A DNA stretch of 64,000 bases from an uncultured Vibrio sp. (GTDB lineage Bacteria; Pseudomonadota; Gammaproteobacteria; Enterobacterales; Vibrionaceae): positions 124,001 through 188,000 of the forward strand of contig CANNGN010000007.1 of the NCBI GenBank assembly GCA_947504195.1, written 5' to 3'. Positions 41,600 to 52,137 of this stretch are shown piece by piece. Below the pieces are notes generated by a model that did no database searches, was not told where the DNA came from, and worked only from the letters and a program-made list of their open reading frames with translations. Every line of letters begins with the position of its first letter. Position 1 is the first letter of the stretch. A program made the translations under genes and the position numbers.

Positions 41600-42610
41600 T
41601 TATGATTTTGAAGCGTTGTAGCTTAAATCTAGGCTTAGTTGCTCTAATGCAAGCCAAGGGGGGTCACTATACTGAGTCTTTACCAAGATTTCTATAGCGG
41701 TCAACTGTTTAATAAGATCCTGAATTTTATCTGAATTTAAGCGATTCAAAGCAGCCTGATAAAGCGGTCGTTTATTATTCCAAATACGCAATCGTTCAAA
41801 TTCGGACGCAAGTTGGTTTTGCGGCTTGCTATTTAGTTGCCATAGGAGCAGCAGCTCTTTTTGAATGGAACGCAACAAAATAGTGGCTTCGACCCCTTCC
41901 GCTTTTAATTGACGAAGAATTCTCTGGCCTCGATTGGGTTTTCCTTGAAGTAATGCGTCTGTCCAATGAAAAACGGTATAGTGGTTATGGCGACTTAACG
42001 ACTCTTCCAACCGGATCAGGGTTAATTGTCCATCTGGGTAAAGCAGAACCAACTTCTCTAAATTTTGAACCAAGGCGAGTAGGTTACCTTCGTGCCATTG
42101 CGCTAGCATTTTTAATGATTCTTGATCGGGGACTAACCCCAATTGAGAGCAACGTTGGCGAATAAACTGGGGTAAACGATTAAGATCCGGCGTTAAGCAA
42201 GTCACGAGAGTTGCTTCAGAGTTGAGCGCTTTAAACCACTTACTGTTTTCTTGAGCTTTGGTCAGTTTTGAACCATGAACAATAAGCAAAATATCTGGGT
42301 TTAAAGATTGGCTCACTTCGATCAAATGATTTGCCGTGGCCGCATTCGCGCCAGTTTCAGGTAGCGCAATTTCTATTATTTGACGAGAAGAGAATAAACT
42401 TAATGCTTGGCATTGATCGTAGATCGAATCCCAATCAATGCTGGTATCCACTTGGTAGCGATGAATCTCTTCAAATCCATCCTGTTTCGCTTTGTTCGTT
42501 ATCTGGGTCAGCGTTTCGTGCACCAGCAATGGTTCGGGCCCAAAGACAAGGTATACCGAGCTTAACCCTTTTTTGAGTTGTTCGGCGACATGTTCTGGGT
42601 AAATTCGCAT
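41600..42610 (-). CDS. holA: DNA polymerase III subunit delta
   Basis: HolA is the clamp-opening subunit of the replicative clamp loader. The 336-residue protein has the family start MRIYPEHVAEQLKKGLSSVYLVFGPEPLLVHE, an AAA+-like domain without a working P-loop, ALSLFSSRQIIEI (about 66-78) for clamp contact, and the C-terminal collar domain. It lies 11 bp after lptE and upstream of rsfS, as in the E. coli leuS-lptE-holA cluster. Confidence 0.95.
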   Translation of the reverse strand: MRIYPEHVAEQLKKGLSSVYLVFGPEPLLVHETLTQITNKAKQDGFEEIHRYQVDTSIDWDSIYDQCQALSLFSSRQIIEIALPETGANAATANHLIEVSQSLNPDILLIVHGSKLTKAQENSKWFKALNSEATLVTCLTPDLNRLPQFIRQRCSQLGLVPDQESLKMLAQWHEGNLLALVQNLEKLVLLYPDGQLTLIRLEESLSRHNHYTVFHWTDALLQGKPNRGQRILRQLKAEGVEATILLRSIQKELLLLWQLNSKPQNQLASEFERLRIWNNKRPLYQAALNRLNSDKIQDLIKQLTAIEILVKTQYSDPPWLALEQLSLDLSYNASKS

Positions 42611-42621
42611 TTACCTATCCC

Positions 42622-43191
42622 TTACTCTGAGATGAGTGTTGTAGAGACCGTATGAGAATCAGTTTCTATGACCTCATTAGATTCAGTATCATCACTTTCG
42701 AGTCGGGCCAATTGACGGATAATTTGAGAAGCGGAAATTTCACGCATTTCGTCTATGATCATCGTTTTTTCGACTGACTTTGCTAACGCTGTTAGAGAGT
42801 TATCTAAATAACTTCTGGTGACACTGGTGGATAAAGTTTGCACCCCAACATCTGGAGTGGTGATCTGATAGCTAACTTTTAACGTAATCGCTTTTTCAGC
42901 TGCTCGAGTATTTTGATATATTGATATCGTTGTGGTCGAAACACTTTCACTCCTTATTTTTAAATTCGGAATGTTCTCGGCTGGCATCACCAACTGAATA
43001 TCATTCAGTTTTAATTGGTTCTTTACGAGTCGAGTTAAGGTGCTGTATTGGTCGTGACTGGTTAAGGAAAGCGTTTGCAGTTGTTCAGGAACACTATAAT
43101 TTCCTCGCATGTGAAATCCGCAACCGGAAAGCAGCGTTACGCAAAGAGTGGTTAATAGAATTTTCGTGTTTATAGCGGAGAGTAATTGCAT
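42622..43191 (-). CDS. lptE: LPS-assembly lipoprotein LptE
   Basis: LptE is the outer-membrane lipoprotein plugged into LptD that delivers lipopolysaccharide to the cell surface. The 189-residue precursor has signal peptide and lipobox TLLSGCGFHMRG with lipidated Cys24. It continues with the LptE core, including YSTLTRLVKNQLKLNDIQLV. The last 25 residues are an acidic tail rich in Glu, Ser and Thr. It follows leuS after a 142-bp gap holding two hairpins. Confidence 0.94.
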   Translation of the reverse strand: MQLLSAINTKILLTTLCVTLLSGCGFHMRGNYSVPEQLQTLSLTSHDQYSTLTRLVKNQLKLNDIQLVMPAENIPNLKIRSESVSTTTISIYQNTRAAEKAITLKVSYQITTPDVGVQTLSTSVTRSYLDNSLTALAKSVEKTMIIDEMREISASQIIRQLARLESDDTESNEVIETDSHTVSTTLISE

Positions 43192-43250
43192 GATGTTCCT
43201 ATCACTAAGCGGCTAAGCGCAAGATTGTTAAGAGCTATATCGCCATTAAA

Positions 43251-43315
43251 ACTTCTCTTAGTCACTCTTAAGTAAAAGCGCTAAGAGAAGTAAACAGAGC
43301 AGAGGCTCTGTTTAC
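43251..43315 (-). repeat. Two consecutive perfect inverted repeats between leuS and lptE
   Basis: ACTTCTCTTAG (43251-43261) is the exact reverse complement of CTAAGAGAAGT (43281-43291). GTAAACAGAGC (43290-43300) pairs exactly with GCTCTGTTTAC (43305-43315) around AGAG. Each stem is 11 bp. Neither is followed by a U-tract on the transcribed minus strand, so they are not ordinary terminators. Confidence 0.85.
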
Positions 43316-43333
43316 AGACTCGTATTTGTCGAT

Positions 43334-45907
43334 TTAGTTCGCCACTATGTTCAGAAGTTTACCGGGTACGTAGATAACCTTACGAATGGTTAAACCATCG
43401 GTGAACTTAGTGACATGTTCGTTCGCCAATCCAAGTTCTTCTACCTGTTCTTTGCTTGCATCAGCAGCAACAGTGATTTTCGCACGAAGCTTGCCGTTGA
43501 CTTGAACTACGATGAGTTTTTCGTCTTCAACCAAAGCGGCAGGATCGAAGCTTGGCCAATCTGCAAAATCAACATCTTTCTGACCAATGCCTTCCCACAT
43601 TTCAAAACAGATATGAGGAGTAATTGGGAATAGCATGACGATGATTGCTTTTACGGCTTCATCTAACACTGCACGATCTTGTTCAGAATCTTGAGGTGCT
43701 TTTGTGAGCTTATTCATCAATTCCATAATTGCCGCGATCGCGGTATTAAAGGTTTGACGACGAGCGATATCATCACTTACTTTCGCGATAGTTTTATGAA
43801 TATCACGACGTAGTGCTTTTTGGTCATTGGTTAAGCTACTGACCTCTACGGCTTTGGCTTCACCTTTTTCAGCATGCTCATTCACTAAACGCCATACACG
43901 CTTCAAGAAGCGGTTCGCACCTTCAACACCAGACTCTTGCCACTCAAGTGTCATGTCTGCTGGAGAAGCAAACATCATAAACAAACGTACGGTATCAGCA
44001 CCGTATTTGTCGACCATTTCTTGCGGGTCAATCCCGTTGTTTTTCGACTTAGACATTTTGATCATACCTGAGTGCTCAACAGTACGACCTAGGTTGTCGA
44101 TTGCGGAAATGATATGACCTTTACCGTCACGTTCTACTTTTACATCTGTAGGCGAAATCCACTCTTTGGTCCCTTTTTCATTGGTCCAATAGAAGGCATC
44201 TGCGAGTACCATACCTTGGCAAAGCAATTGCTTAAATGGTTCGTCTGATGTTACAAATCCAGCATCACGAAGCAGTTTGTGGAAGAAGCGCGCGTACAAC
44301 AGGTGCATACAGGCGTGCTCGATACCTCCTACATATTGATCGACAGGTAGCCAGTAGTTGGCTTTTTCTGGATCAAGAATATCGTCCGCTTGCGGTGAAC
44401 AGTAACGCGCGTAATACCAAGATGATTCCATAAAGGTATCAAAGGTATCGGTTTCGCGTAGAGCGGGTTCGCCATTAAATGTGGTCTCAGCCCAAGATTT
44501 ATCGGCTTTAATAGGACTTGTGACGCCATCCATTACCACATCTTCAGGTAAAATAACCGGTAATTGGTCGGCGGGTACAGGATGAACCTCACCATCTTCA
44601 GTCGTTACCATTGGGATTGGTGCACCCCAATAACGTTGACGTGATACGCCCCAGTCACGTAGGCGGAAATTAACTGTTTTCTTTCCTTTGTTCTCTGCTT
44701 CTAATTTGGCTGCAACAGCATCGAATGCCGCTTTAAATTCTAAACCGTCGAATTCACCAGAATTAAACAGCACACCTTTTTCGGTATAAGCCGCTTCTGA
44801 AACATCTAATGCACTACCGTCACTTGGTTGAATGACAGGCACGATATCTAAGCCATATTTTGTCGCAAATTCATAATCACGTTGGTCATGAGCAGGAACG
44901 GCCATAACCGCGCCAGTACCGTAATCCATCAGAACGAAATTGGCGACGTAAATCGGAACTTCACGACCGTTTAAGGGATGAATAGCCGTTAAGCCTGTTG
45001 CCATCCCTTTTTTCTCCATGGTTGCTAATTCGGCTTCAGCAACTTTGGTGTTTTTACAATCGTCAATAAACTCAGCGAGTTGTGGGTTACTTTTAGCCGC
45101 TTCTGCAGCCAATGGGTGTCCGGCTGCGATACCAACATAAGTCACACCCATTAAAGTATCCGGACGGGTTGTATAGACCTCTAGATCATCATTTCCTGCA
45201 ACTTGAAACGATAATTCGACACCTTCAGAGCGACCAATCCAGTTACGCTGCATGGTTTTTACTGTATCGGGCCAACCTTCAAGGTTATCGAGATCGTCCA
45301 GTAACTCTTGTGCGTACGCGGTGATTTTGATTGACCATTGAGGAATTTCTTTTTGTTCAACAGGAGTATCACAACGCCAGCAGCAACCATCTTCAACTTG
45401 CTCGTTCGCAAGGACGGTTAGATCGTGTGGGCACCAGTTTACAGACGAGGTTTTCTTATAGACCAAACCTTTCTCATATAGCTTGGTGAAGAACTGTTGT
45501 TCCCAACGGTAATATTCAGGGCGGCAGGTCGCAAATTCACGATTCCAATCGTAACCAAAACCCAGAAGCTTAAGCTGGGTTTTCATGTATTCAATGTTTT
45601 CGTACGTCCAAGGTGCAGGAGCCGTTTTATTTTTTACGGCAGCATTTTCAGCTGGAAGGCCAAATGCATCCCAACCGATGGGTTGCATGACGTTTTTTCC
45701 TTGGAGACGCTGGAAGCGCGCGATAACGTCACCAATGGTGTAATTTCGTACATGTCCCATGTGAAGGCGACCACTTGGGTAAGGAAACATGGATAGACAG
45801 TAGAATTTTTCTTTATTTGGGTCTTCACTTACTACAAAGGTCTTGTTGTTGTCCCAATGGGCCTGAACTTTTTTTTCAATTTCTTGAGGGTTGTATTGAT
45901 CTTGCAT
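43334..45907 (-). CDS. leuS: Leucyl-tRNA synthetase
   Basis: LeuS is a class Ia synthetase that charges and proofreads tRNA-Leu. At 857 residues it matches the bacterial family. HMGH lies in [14 protein letters not shown] (about 43-56). The CP1 editing domain (about 225-415) includes the threonine-rich [10 protein letters not shown] zinc-binding-like CCWRCDT sits near 175, and KMSKS in [12 protein letters not shown] is near 617. A C-terminal domain ends [14 protein letters not shown]. It is first in the run that continues through lptE to dacA. Confidence 0.98.
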   Translation of the reverse strand: MQDQYNPQEIEKKVQAHWDNNKTFVVSEDPNKEKFYCLSMFPYPSGRLHMGHVRNYTIGDVIARFQRLQGKNVMQPIGWDAFGLPAENAAVKNKTAPAPWTYENIEYMKTQLKLLGFGYDWNREFATCRPEYYRWEQQFFTKLYEKGLVYKKTSSVNWCPHDLTVLANEQVEDGCCWRCDTPVEQKEIPQWSIKITAYAQELLDDLDNLEGWPDTVKTMQRNWIGRSEGVELSFQVAGNDDLEVYTTRPDTLMGVTYVGIAAGHPLAAEAAKSNPQLAEFIDDCKNTKVAEAELATMEKKGMATGLTAIHPLNGREVPIYVANFVLMDYGTGAVMAVPAHDQRDYEFATKYGLDIVPVIQPSDGSALDVSEAAYTEKGVLFNSGEFDGLEFKAAFDAVAAKLEAENKGKKTVNFRLRDWGVSRQRYWGAPIPMVTTEDGEVHPVPADQLPVILPEDVVMDGVTSPIKADKSWAETTFNGEPALRETDTFDTFMESSWYYARYCSPQADDILDPEKANYWLPVDQYVGGIEHACMHLLYARFFHKLLRDAGFVTSDEPFKQLLCQGMVLADAFYWTNEKGTKEWISPTDVKVERDGKGHIISAIDNLGRTVEHSGMIKMSKSKNNGIDPQEMVDKYGADTVRLFMMFASPADMTLEWQESGVEGANRFLKRVWRLVNEHAEKGEAKAVEVSSLTNDQKALRRDIHKTIAKVSDDIARRQTFNTAIAAIMELMNKLTKAPQDSEQDRAVLDEAVKAIIVMLFPITPHICFEMWEGIGQKDVDFADWPSFDPAALVEDEKLIVVQVNGKLRAKITVAADASKEQVEELGLANEHVTKFTDGLTIRKVIYVPGKLLNIVAN

Positions 45908-46029
45908 CGACGATATCCGGTTATCTTGGAATTTGTGAGTTCAATTAGAACAGCGACTTTTAGATCGACATAGAATACCTAAAGCAGCAGTGCACAACAA
46001 TAGCCAATCTGGTTTGATGGAGGTAAGTT

Positions 46030-46500
46030 ATGCCAAAACGCAGCGCAGGATACGTTTCTTTGCTTGAAACGGTGATCAATAAACTCAAAATCAACCAAGA
46101 AGACCTCGAAGACGTGGTTCAAACGTCAGAAAAGGTTGCCCATGCCGCATCTGATATGACGAAAGATGAACTTTCTTTAATTTCGGCTTATGTCCAGGCG
46201 GATTTAAATGAGTTTGCTCAGAGTTATGAAGAAAGTAAAAGTGGGCCGTTTTATTTGATGATTGAAAATTCTATCTGGCAAGGGTTAGCAGAAATTTCGG
46301 ATAAAACTTTTATTGAGCAAACAGAGTTTTTTCATGAACTCGAAACCCAAGGCACTTATCAGACTGGCGATATCATCGGATTAGGTACGTTGGGTTGTGA
46401 GAAGTGTGGTCATCGTGTTGAGTACAATCATCCCACCGCGGTGAGTGATTGTACTGAGTGTGGTAATCATCACTTTCGTCGACTGCCTATCAAGCCTTAG
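46030..46500 (+). CDS. ybeL: Zinc-ribbon protein YbeL (DUF1451)
   Basis: This 156-residue protein has a helical N-terminal part, with acidic and basic stretches suggesting coiled coil, and a C-terminal zinc ribbon with CEKCGH near residue 122 and CTECGN near 141. It matches the YbeL/DUF1451 family; function is not established. It is divergent from leuS, as in E. coli. Its last 11 bp overlap the end of lnt on the other strand. Confidence 0.9.
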   Translation: MPKRSAGYVSLLETVINKLKINQEDLEDVVQTSEKVAHAASDMTKDELSLISAYVQADLNEFAQSYEESKSGPFYLMIENSIWQGLAEISDKTFIEQTEFFHELETQGTYQTGDIIGLGTLGCEKCGHRVEYNHPTAVSDCTECGNHHFRRLPIKP

Positions 46501-48025
46501 TAGAGCTTGATTTATCTCGTGTGGTTAAACGTGCGAGTATCAATGCAGACAATAGGATCATATAGATGGGCCAACTTCCATATTTAACGTATGGGGTTAG
46601 GCCTTGATATGAGCTAATGGTCTTTTTCAATACAGCCACTTCAAACTGAGGGATTTGTTCGATGATTTTTCCTTTTGGATCTGTTATCGCAGTCACTCCA
46701 GTATTGGTTGCACGTACTAATGGGCGACCTAATTCGAGAGCTCGCATTCTCGCGATCTCCATATGTTGCAGTGGTCCAACTGAGTCACCAAACCATGCGT
46801 CATTGGATAGGGTTAAAATAAAGTCGGTTTGAGTCGTAAAATTATCTCGAAGTTGCTCACCAAAAATGATTTCATAACACAATGCTGCGATAAAATAGCG
46901 TTGATTAGCGAAGATATTCTTTTGAATATAGTCACCACGCGAAAACGCTGAGTTTGGCAAATTAAAGATCGGAGCAATAGGGCGAAGCCACTCTTCGAAT
47001 GGAACAAATTCACCAAACGGCAGTAAGTGATGTTTGTGGTAAAGAGCATCGATGTCATGCTGATACTCACCGCGACCATTTTCCCCAAGCACGAGAATAC
47101 TGTTATAAAATGTTTGAGCATCAAGTTGATTTAATACTCCAGTCATAATCGCGATATTTTCTTCTTTGCCAAATCGATCAATGATTTCGAAAAAATGGGG
47201 TAGTTCAGATTCAAATGCCGGGATAGCCGCTTCGGGCCAAATGATGATATCAGCATCGATATTTTGTTCGGTAAGTTGCGTGTACTTCTCTATTGTCGGC
47301 CAGCGTTGCGAAGGTAGCCACTTTATTTCTTGGTCGATATTTCCTTGAATAAGGGCAATCGTTGTATCGGTTCCCTTTTTCAAGGTGACCCATGGAATAT
47401 TATTGAGTGAGTAGGCGACGATAAATATGGATACGATCGGTAGCAGTGCGATGAGTTTTCGTTGTTGCCAGTAGTAAACGAGTGAGCCAGCGGCCAATGC
47501 AACAATCATGTTTATTAATTCAACACCGCCGACAGGAGCATAACTGGCTAAAGGAGAGTCGATTTGACTGTATCCAAGCCATAACCAAGGAAACCCTGTA
47601 AATAACCAGCCACGTAACCCCTCAATGCCTAACCAAAATGCGGGGACGGCAATAAGAAATCGATAGGTTGGTTTTTGTTGCCAACAGCCTTGTACCAGCA
47701 CAGAAAATAACGCTGGAAATAATGCCAAATACGCAGATAGAAAAAATAACAGAATCACACTGACAATTGGTGGGACGCCACCAAAGGTATCGATACTGAC
47801 ATGAACCCAGCTTAACCCTAAGCCAAATAACCCAAGCCCCCAAAGCCAGCCAACAGAAAAAGCACTTTTCCATGACAATTGTTGAGTTGATAGATTTATG
47901 AGAAATGCTAGAGAAAGAATGGCAACTGGCCAAATAGAATAGGGAGCAAAAGCGAGAGAAGTTGCTGCACCAACAAATAAGGTTACGCCGGAGCGTAACC
48001 AAATAGAGGTTGTAAATTTAACCAT
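46490..48025 (-). CDS. lnt: Apolipoprotein N-acyltransferase
   Basis: Lnt adds the third acyl chain to the N-terminal cysteine of lipoproteins at the periplasmic face of the inner membrane. From ATG 48025 it has 511 residues; a TTG at 48040 is a possible longer start. About six N-terminal membrane helices precede the nitrilase-like domain. The triad residues are visible: Glu in WPEAAIPAFE (about 263), Lys in YHKHHLLPFGEF (about 330) and Cys in ALCYEIIFGE (about 382). It follows corC by 26 bp. Confidence 0.96.
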   Translation of the reverse strand: MVKFTTSIWLRSGVTLFVGAATSLAFAPYSIWPVAILSLAFLINLSTQQLSWKSAFSVGWLWGLGLFGLGLSWVHVSIDTFGGVPPIVSVILLFFLSAYLALFPALFSVLVQGCWQQKPTYRFLIAVPAFWLGIEGLRGWLFTGFPWLWLGYSQIDSPLASYAPVGGVELINMIVALAAGSLVYYWQQRKLIALLPIVSIFIVAYSLNNIPWVTLKKGTDTTIALIQGNIDQEIKWLPSQRWPTIEKYTQLTEQNIDADIIIWPEAAIPAFESELPHFFEIIDRFGKEENIAIMTGVLNQLDAQTFYNSILVLGENGRGEYQHDIDALYHKHHLLPFGEFVPFEEWLRPIAPIFNLPNSAFSRGDYIQKNIFANQRYFIAALCYEIIFGEQLRDNFTTQTDFILTLSNDAWFGDSVGPLQHMEIARMRALELGRPLVRATNTGVTAITDPKGKIIEQIPQFEVAVLKKTISSYQGLTPYVKYGSWPIYMILLSALILARLTTRDKSSSTKA

Positions 48026-48051
48026 TGATATGTGTTCCAAATACCAAAACG

Positions 48052-48927
48052 TTATGGAGAGTCAGGCTCAGATGATGAGTCATCATCGGGAATGGTGACC
48101 TGTAATTGGACAATTCTGCGGTTATCAGAGTTGGTTACTTTGAACTGGAATTCGCCAACGGATACCAACTCACCACGTTCAGGTAGATGACCGAATGCTG
48201 TCATTACTAACCCGCCAACGGTATCGATTTCATCATCACTGTACTGAGTGCCAAACGTTTCGTTAAAGTCTTCGATGGTGGTTAAACCACTTAAAGAGAA
48301 AGTATGCTTGCTTAACTGACGGATATATCTTTCATCTTCTTCGTCGGTTTCATCTTCGATATCACCGACGATTTCTTCGAGGATATCTTCGATGGTGACA
48401 ACCCCAGATACTCCGCCAAATTCATCAACAACAATCGCCATGTGGTAGCGCTCTTCTTGAAACTCTTTCAATAAGCGATCGACGCGCTTACTTTCTGGAA
48501 CGACAACAGCAGGACGAGTCACTTCGGTGATAGTAAACGGTGCGCTTTGAGAGCCTAGATATTTCAGGAGGTCTTTGGCTAGTAGAATACCTTCGACATG
48601 ATCTTTGTCTTCACTGACGATAGGGTATCGGGAATGTTGTGCATCGGAAATAAGCGTTACGATTTGATCGAGAGAGTCGGTGATATCGACAGTCACCATT
48701 TGAGAGCGAGGAATCATAATATCTCTGACTCTCATATCGGCGATTTGAATGACGCCTTCGAGCATATCCCGCGTGTCGTGATCGATTAAATCGTTGACCT
48801 CTGAACCCCGGATAACCTCGACGAGATCGTCTTTATCCTTGGGATCACCTTGAAAGATTTGTCCTATACGGTCTAAAAATGTCTTTCGACTGGGACCGTC
48901 TGCGCTTTGCGAATTGTCTTCGTTCAT
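48052..48927 (-). CDS. corC: CBS-domain protein CorC (YbeX), magnesium/cobalt efflux family
   Basis: This 291-residue cytoplasmic protein has a CBS-domain pair (about 66-190), containing VRDIMIPRSQMV, SRYPIV and VVDEFGGVSGVVTIEDILEEIVGDI. A C-terminal CorC/HlyC transporter-associated domain follows (about 205-282, VGGLVMTAFGHLPERGE). It lacks the CNNM-type membrane domain. CorC is linked with magnesium and cobalt efflux, and E. coli ybeX mutants have ribosome defects. It sits in the ybeZ-ybeY-corC-lnt run. Confidence 0.94.
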   Translation of the reverse strand: MNEDNSQSADGPSRKTFLDRIGQIFQGDPKDKDDLVEVIRGSEVNDLIDHDTRDMLEGVIQIADMRVRDIMIPRSQMVTVDITDSLDQIVTLISDAQHSRYPIVSEDKDHVEGILLAKDLLKYLGSQSAPFTITEVTRPAVVVPESKRVDRLLKEFQEERYHMAIVVDEFGGVSGVVTIEDILEEIVGDIEDETDEEDERYIRQLSKHTFSLSGLTTIEDFNETFGTQYSDDEIDTVGGLVMTAFGHLPERGELVSVGEFQFKVTNSDNRRIVQLQVTIPDDDSSSEPDSP

Positions 48928-48951
48928 TTTATCTCTGTTTACTTAGGCTAT

Positions 48952-49010
48952 CAGATGTGTGATAGCACACATGATAATGATTAAAAATTAGCTGTATTAA
49001 CAGCGATTTT
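48952..49010 (-). promoter_or_regulatory. Palindrome with CRP-like spacing and a weak hairpin between ybeY and corC
   Basis: TGTGT-N6-ACACA at 48956-48971 has the spacing of a CRP site (TGTGA-N6-TCACA) with eight of ten bases matching, and can also form ATGTGTG/CACACAT as a hairpin. Nearby GCTGT/ACAGC (48991-49004) is followed on the minus strand by TAATTTTT, a weak attenuator candidate. Confidence 0.35.
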
Positions 49011-49038
49011 TTTATCATTAAAGTTATGTATTTTCCTA

Positions 49039-49500
49039 CTACTTTTCTAGTATATAAGGGTCGTTATACCCAATATCAAGCATGATTTCAGCTTCCAGAG
49101 CTTCCATCTCTTCGGCTTCATCATCGTCAATATGATCATAACCTAGCAGATGCAAACAGCCATGTACAACCATATGAGCCCAATGTGCTATTGGCGTCTT
49201 ATTCTGTTCTTTTGCTTCCCGTTCAACTACTGGGCAACAAATGACTAAATCACCCAATAGAGCTAATTCGACTTCTGGCGGAGCCTCAAAGGGAAAAGAG
49301 AGCACATTTGTTGGCTTGTTTTTGTGACGATATTGTGAGTTAAGTTGTTGGCTCTCTTGTTCGTCGACAAGCCGTACAGTAAGTTCGGCTTCAGCTTGAA
49401 ATGGGGTAATGATCTTATCTACCCACTCTTGAATCTGATGGTGAGAAGGCAAATTTTCTGAATGTTCTGTCGCGATCTGTAGATCAAGTTCAATGGCCAT
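49039..49500 (-). CDS. ybeY: Endoribonuclease YbeY
   Basis: YbeY is a metal-dependent RNase needed for 16S rRNA 3'-end maturation and ribosome quality control. The 153-residue protein has the metal motif [15 protein letters not shown] (about 107-121, three histidines), the central NVLSFPFE (about 64-71) and [11 protein letters not shown]. It lies 31 bp after ybeZ, the usual partner. Confidence 0.96.
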   Translation of the reverse strand: MAIELDLQIATEHSENLPSHHQIQEWVDKIITPFQAEAELTVRLVDEQESQQLNSQYRHKNKPTNVLSFPFEAPPEVELALLGDLVICCPVVEREAKEQNKTPIAHWAHMVVHGCLHLLGYDHIDDDEAEEMEALEAEIMLDIGYNDPYILEK

Positions 49501-49531
49501 TTTCTATCAATTCCAAGCGTGAGTTTAACCG

Positions 49532-50641
49532 CTAATTCGAGTCTGTTTGTGGAGCCGTGGTCACGGCAAGTGCAGCGCGCGTTAATGCTTCGGCTTGTTG
49601 AGTTTCACGTTCTTCACGTCGTTTCCGGTCGATTTCTTTGCGCTCTTTTTGATCTTTAGCTTCCCATTTTTCATAGGCGTTGACGATTCGAGCGACCACT
49701 GGGTGTCTTACCACATCTTCAGCAATAAAGAAGTTGAAGCTGATATCATCGACGTCACTAAGGACTTCCACTGCATGACGTAAGCCAGATTTGGCTCCGC
49801 GTGGTAAATCGATCTGAGTGACATCTCCAGTGATAACCGCTCTAGAATTGAAGCCAATACGAGTAAGGAACATTTTCATCTGTTCTACCGTGGTGTTTTG
49901 GCTTTCATCGAGGATAATAAAGGCGTCGTTTAACGTTCTCCCACGCATATAAGCTAACGGAGCAACTTCGATAACATTGCGTTCGATGAGCTTCTCAACA
50001 CGTTCAAAGCCAAGCATTTCAAATAATGCATCGTAAAGTGGGCGTAAATATGGGTCGACTTTCTGACTCAGGTCACCAGGGAGAAAACCAAGCTTTTCGC
50101 CGGCTTCGACCGCTGGGCGTGTAAGTAGAATACGACGGATTTCTTGACGTTCAAGTGCGTCAACCGCTGCTGCTACCGCGAGGTAAGTTTTACCTGTACC
50201 GGCAGGACCAATACCGAACGTGATGTCGTGCGTCACCATATTCATTAGGTATTGCGCTTGATTTGGCGTGCGAGGTTTTATTACCCCTTTCTTTGTCTTA
50301 ATGGTGACTTCTTTACCATAGACAATCGACGCTTCAGTCGTGTCTTGCTCAAGTACACCCGATTCCTTGACGGCTAAGTGAACTTGTTCGGGTTCGAGGT
50401 CTGGAGTATTACCACGAATAGGAGCTGTATTAACATAAAGAGTGCGCAAAATATCGATTGCGGCCGAGGCAGCATGAGGCTTACCAACAACAGTAAAGTG
50501 CTCACTGCGGTGATTTATTTCAACCCCTAATCGGCGCTCTAAATGTTTGATATTATCATCGAATGGACCACAAAGACTGGCAAGGCGGCGGTTATCAGAA
50601 GGTTCTAAGTCGATCTCTAATGTTACTATTTTCGTACTCAA
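49532..50641 (-). CDS. ybeZ: PhoH family ATPase YbeZ
   Basis: This 369-residue protein has an N-terminal RNA-binding-like domain (about 1-90, including GVEINHRSEHFTVVG) and a PhoH ATPase domain with Walker A GPAGTGKTYLA (about 142-152) and Walker B FIILDESQN (about 240-248). The charged tail is rich in Lys, Arg and Glu. It is thought to work with YbeY in RNA processing; its precise activity is less certain. It follows miaB by 71 bp. Confidence 0.95.
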   Translation of the reverse strand: MSTKIVTLEIDLEPSDNRRLASLCGPFDDNIKHLERRLGVEINHRSEHFTVVGKPHAASAAIDILRTLYVNTAPIRGNTPDLEPEQVHLAVKESGVLEQDTTEASIVYGKEVTIKTKKGVIKPRTPNQAQYLMNMVTHDITFGIGPAGTGKTYLAVAAAVDALERQEIRRILLTRPAVEAGEKLGFLPGDLSQKVDPYLRPLYDALFEMLGFERVEKLIERNVIEVAPLAYMRGRTLNDAFIILDESQNTTVEQMKMFLTRIGFNSRAVITGDVTQIDLPRGAKSGLRHAVEVLSDVDDISFNFFIAEDVVRHPVVARIVNAYEKWEAKDQKERKEIDRKRREERETQQAEALTRAALAVTTAPQTDSN

Positions 50642-50712
50642 TGTTGCCTCTCAATTCTGTCATAACGCAGTGCCCGATTGCGACCGGGCACTTTGTGACT
50701 TGTTATCCGAGA

Positions 50713-52137
50713 TTATGGGGTAAACGTTGCTACTCCAAGCTCATCTTCTTTACGGGTCTTTTCTATCATTGCGGATGGTGATACCGCAATACGCAGGTTC
50801 ATTTCGCTTTCGGTTCTGACTAACTCACCACGAAGTGAATTTGCAAAGACATCAACAATGTTAACATCAACGAATTGACCAATCAGGTCAGCAGAGCCTT
50901 CAAAGTTCACGACACGGTTGTTCTCGGTACGTCCGCGAAGTTCCATCAAGTTCTTTTTCGATGGGCCTTCGACAATAATGCGTTGTTCTGTCCCAAGCAT
51001 TAGACGTGAATAGCGCATTGCTTGAGTATTGATCGTTTGTTGCAGTTCATACAAACGTTCTTTTTTCGTTTCTTCAGAGAGATCGCATGGGTAATCCGCT
51101 GCCGGAGTGCCTGGGCGTGGTGAAAAGATAAAGCTAAAGCTCATATCGAAATCCACATCACGGATTAATTTCATCGTATCTGCGAAATCTTGATCGCTTT
51201 CACCTGGGAAGCCTACGATAAAGTCGGAACTAATTTGAATATCAGGGCGAGCTTTACGCAGCTTACGAATAATAGATTTATACTCGATGGCGGTGTGCGG
51301 TCGCTTCATCATGGTTAAAATACGATCGGAGCCACTTTGAACAGGCAAGTGCAAAAAGCTCACTAACTCTGGGGTGTCTTCATACACAGCAACGATATCA
51401 TCGGTAAACTCTAATGGATGACTGGTGGTAAAGCGAAGGCGGTCAATACCATCAATAGAGGCGACAAGTCTTAGTAATTCGGCGAATGAACAGATATCAC
51501 CGTCATGTGTTAGGCCTCGGTAGGCATTCACGTTTTGGCCTAATAGGTTGACCTCACGTACGCCTTGCTCAGCAAGTTGTGCTACTTCAAATAGAACGTC
51601 ATCCATTGGGCGACTGACTTCTTCGCCTCGAGTATAAGGCACGACACAGTAAGTACAATATTTTGAGCATCCTTCCATGATAGAGACGAATGCGGTTGCA
51701 CCTTCTGCTTTGGGTTCAGGCAGGTTATCGAACTTCTCTATCTCTGGGAATGAAATATCCATCACCGGTGCATGATCATCATGAGAGCGTTTAATCATTT
51801 CAGGCAAACGGTGCAGCGTTTGAGGGCCAAAAATAACATCGACAAATGAAGCTCGTTCACGAATATGGTCACCTTCTTGAGTGGCAACGCAGCCGCCGAC
51901 ACCGATAACAACGCCCGGTTTTTTATCTTTTAAGGTTTTCCAACGGCCAAGCTGATGAAAGACTTTTTCTTGCGCTTTTTCACGAATAGAACAGGTATTC
52001 AGTAGTAGTACATCTGCTTCCTCAGGCACTTCTGTTAACTCATAGCCATTTGTTGCATTGAGTAGGTCGGCCATTTTCGATGAATCGTATTCGTTCATCT
52101 GACAGCCCCAAGTTTTAATTAGCAGTTTCTTACTCAT
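50713..52137 (-). CDS. miaB: tRNA-2-methylthio-N6-dimethylallyladenosine synthase MiaB
   Basis: MiaB is a radical-SAM methylthiotransferase that turns i6A37 into ms2i6A37 in tRNAs reading UNN codons. From ATG 52137 it has 474 residues, the same as E. coli. The N-terminal UPF0004 domain has [19 protein letters not shown] and GGCVA, supplying the auxiliary cluster cysteines. The radical-SAM motif [17 protein letters not shown] lies near 154-170, and a TRAM domain ends the protein (about 375-440). It heads the miaB-ybeZ-ybeY-corC-lnt run. Confidence 0.97.
   Translation of the reverse strand: MSKKLLIKTWGCQMNEYDSSKMADLLNATNGYELTEVPEEADVLLLNTCSIREKAQEKVFHQLGRWKTLKDKKPGVVIGVGGCVATQEGDHIRERASFVDVIFGPQTLHRLPEMIKRSHDDHAPVMDISFPEIEKFDNLPEPKAEGATAFVSIMEGCSKYCTYCVVPYTRGEEVSRPMDDVLFEVAQLAEQGVREVNLLGQNVNAYRGLTHDGDICSFAELLRLVASIDGIDRLRFTTSHPLEFTDDIVAVYEDTPELVSFLHLPVQSGSDRILTMMKRPHTAIEYKSIIRKLRKARPDIQISSDFIVGFPGESDQDFADTMKLIRDVDFDMSFSFIFSPRPGTPAADYPCDLSEETKKERLYELQQTINTQAMRYSRLMLGTEQRIIVEGPSKKNLMELRGRTENNRVVNFEGSADLIGQFVDVNIVDVFANSLRGELVRTESEMNLRIAVSPSAMIEKTRKEDELGVATFTP

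Noticed and set aside
45908..46029. T-box or attenuator leader for leuS
   Set aside because: The gap is only about 120 bp, shows no leucine-rich leader peptide, and T-box control is not expected in this group.
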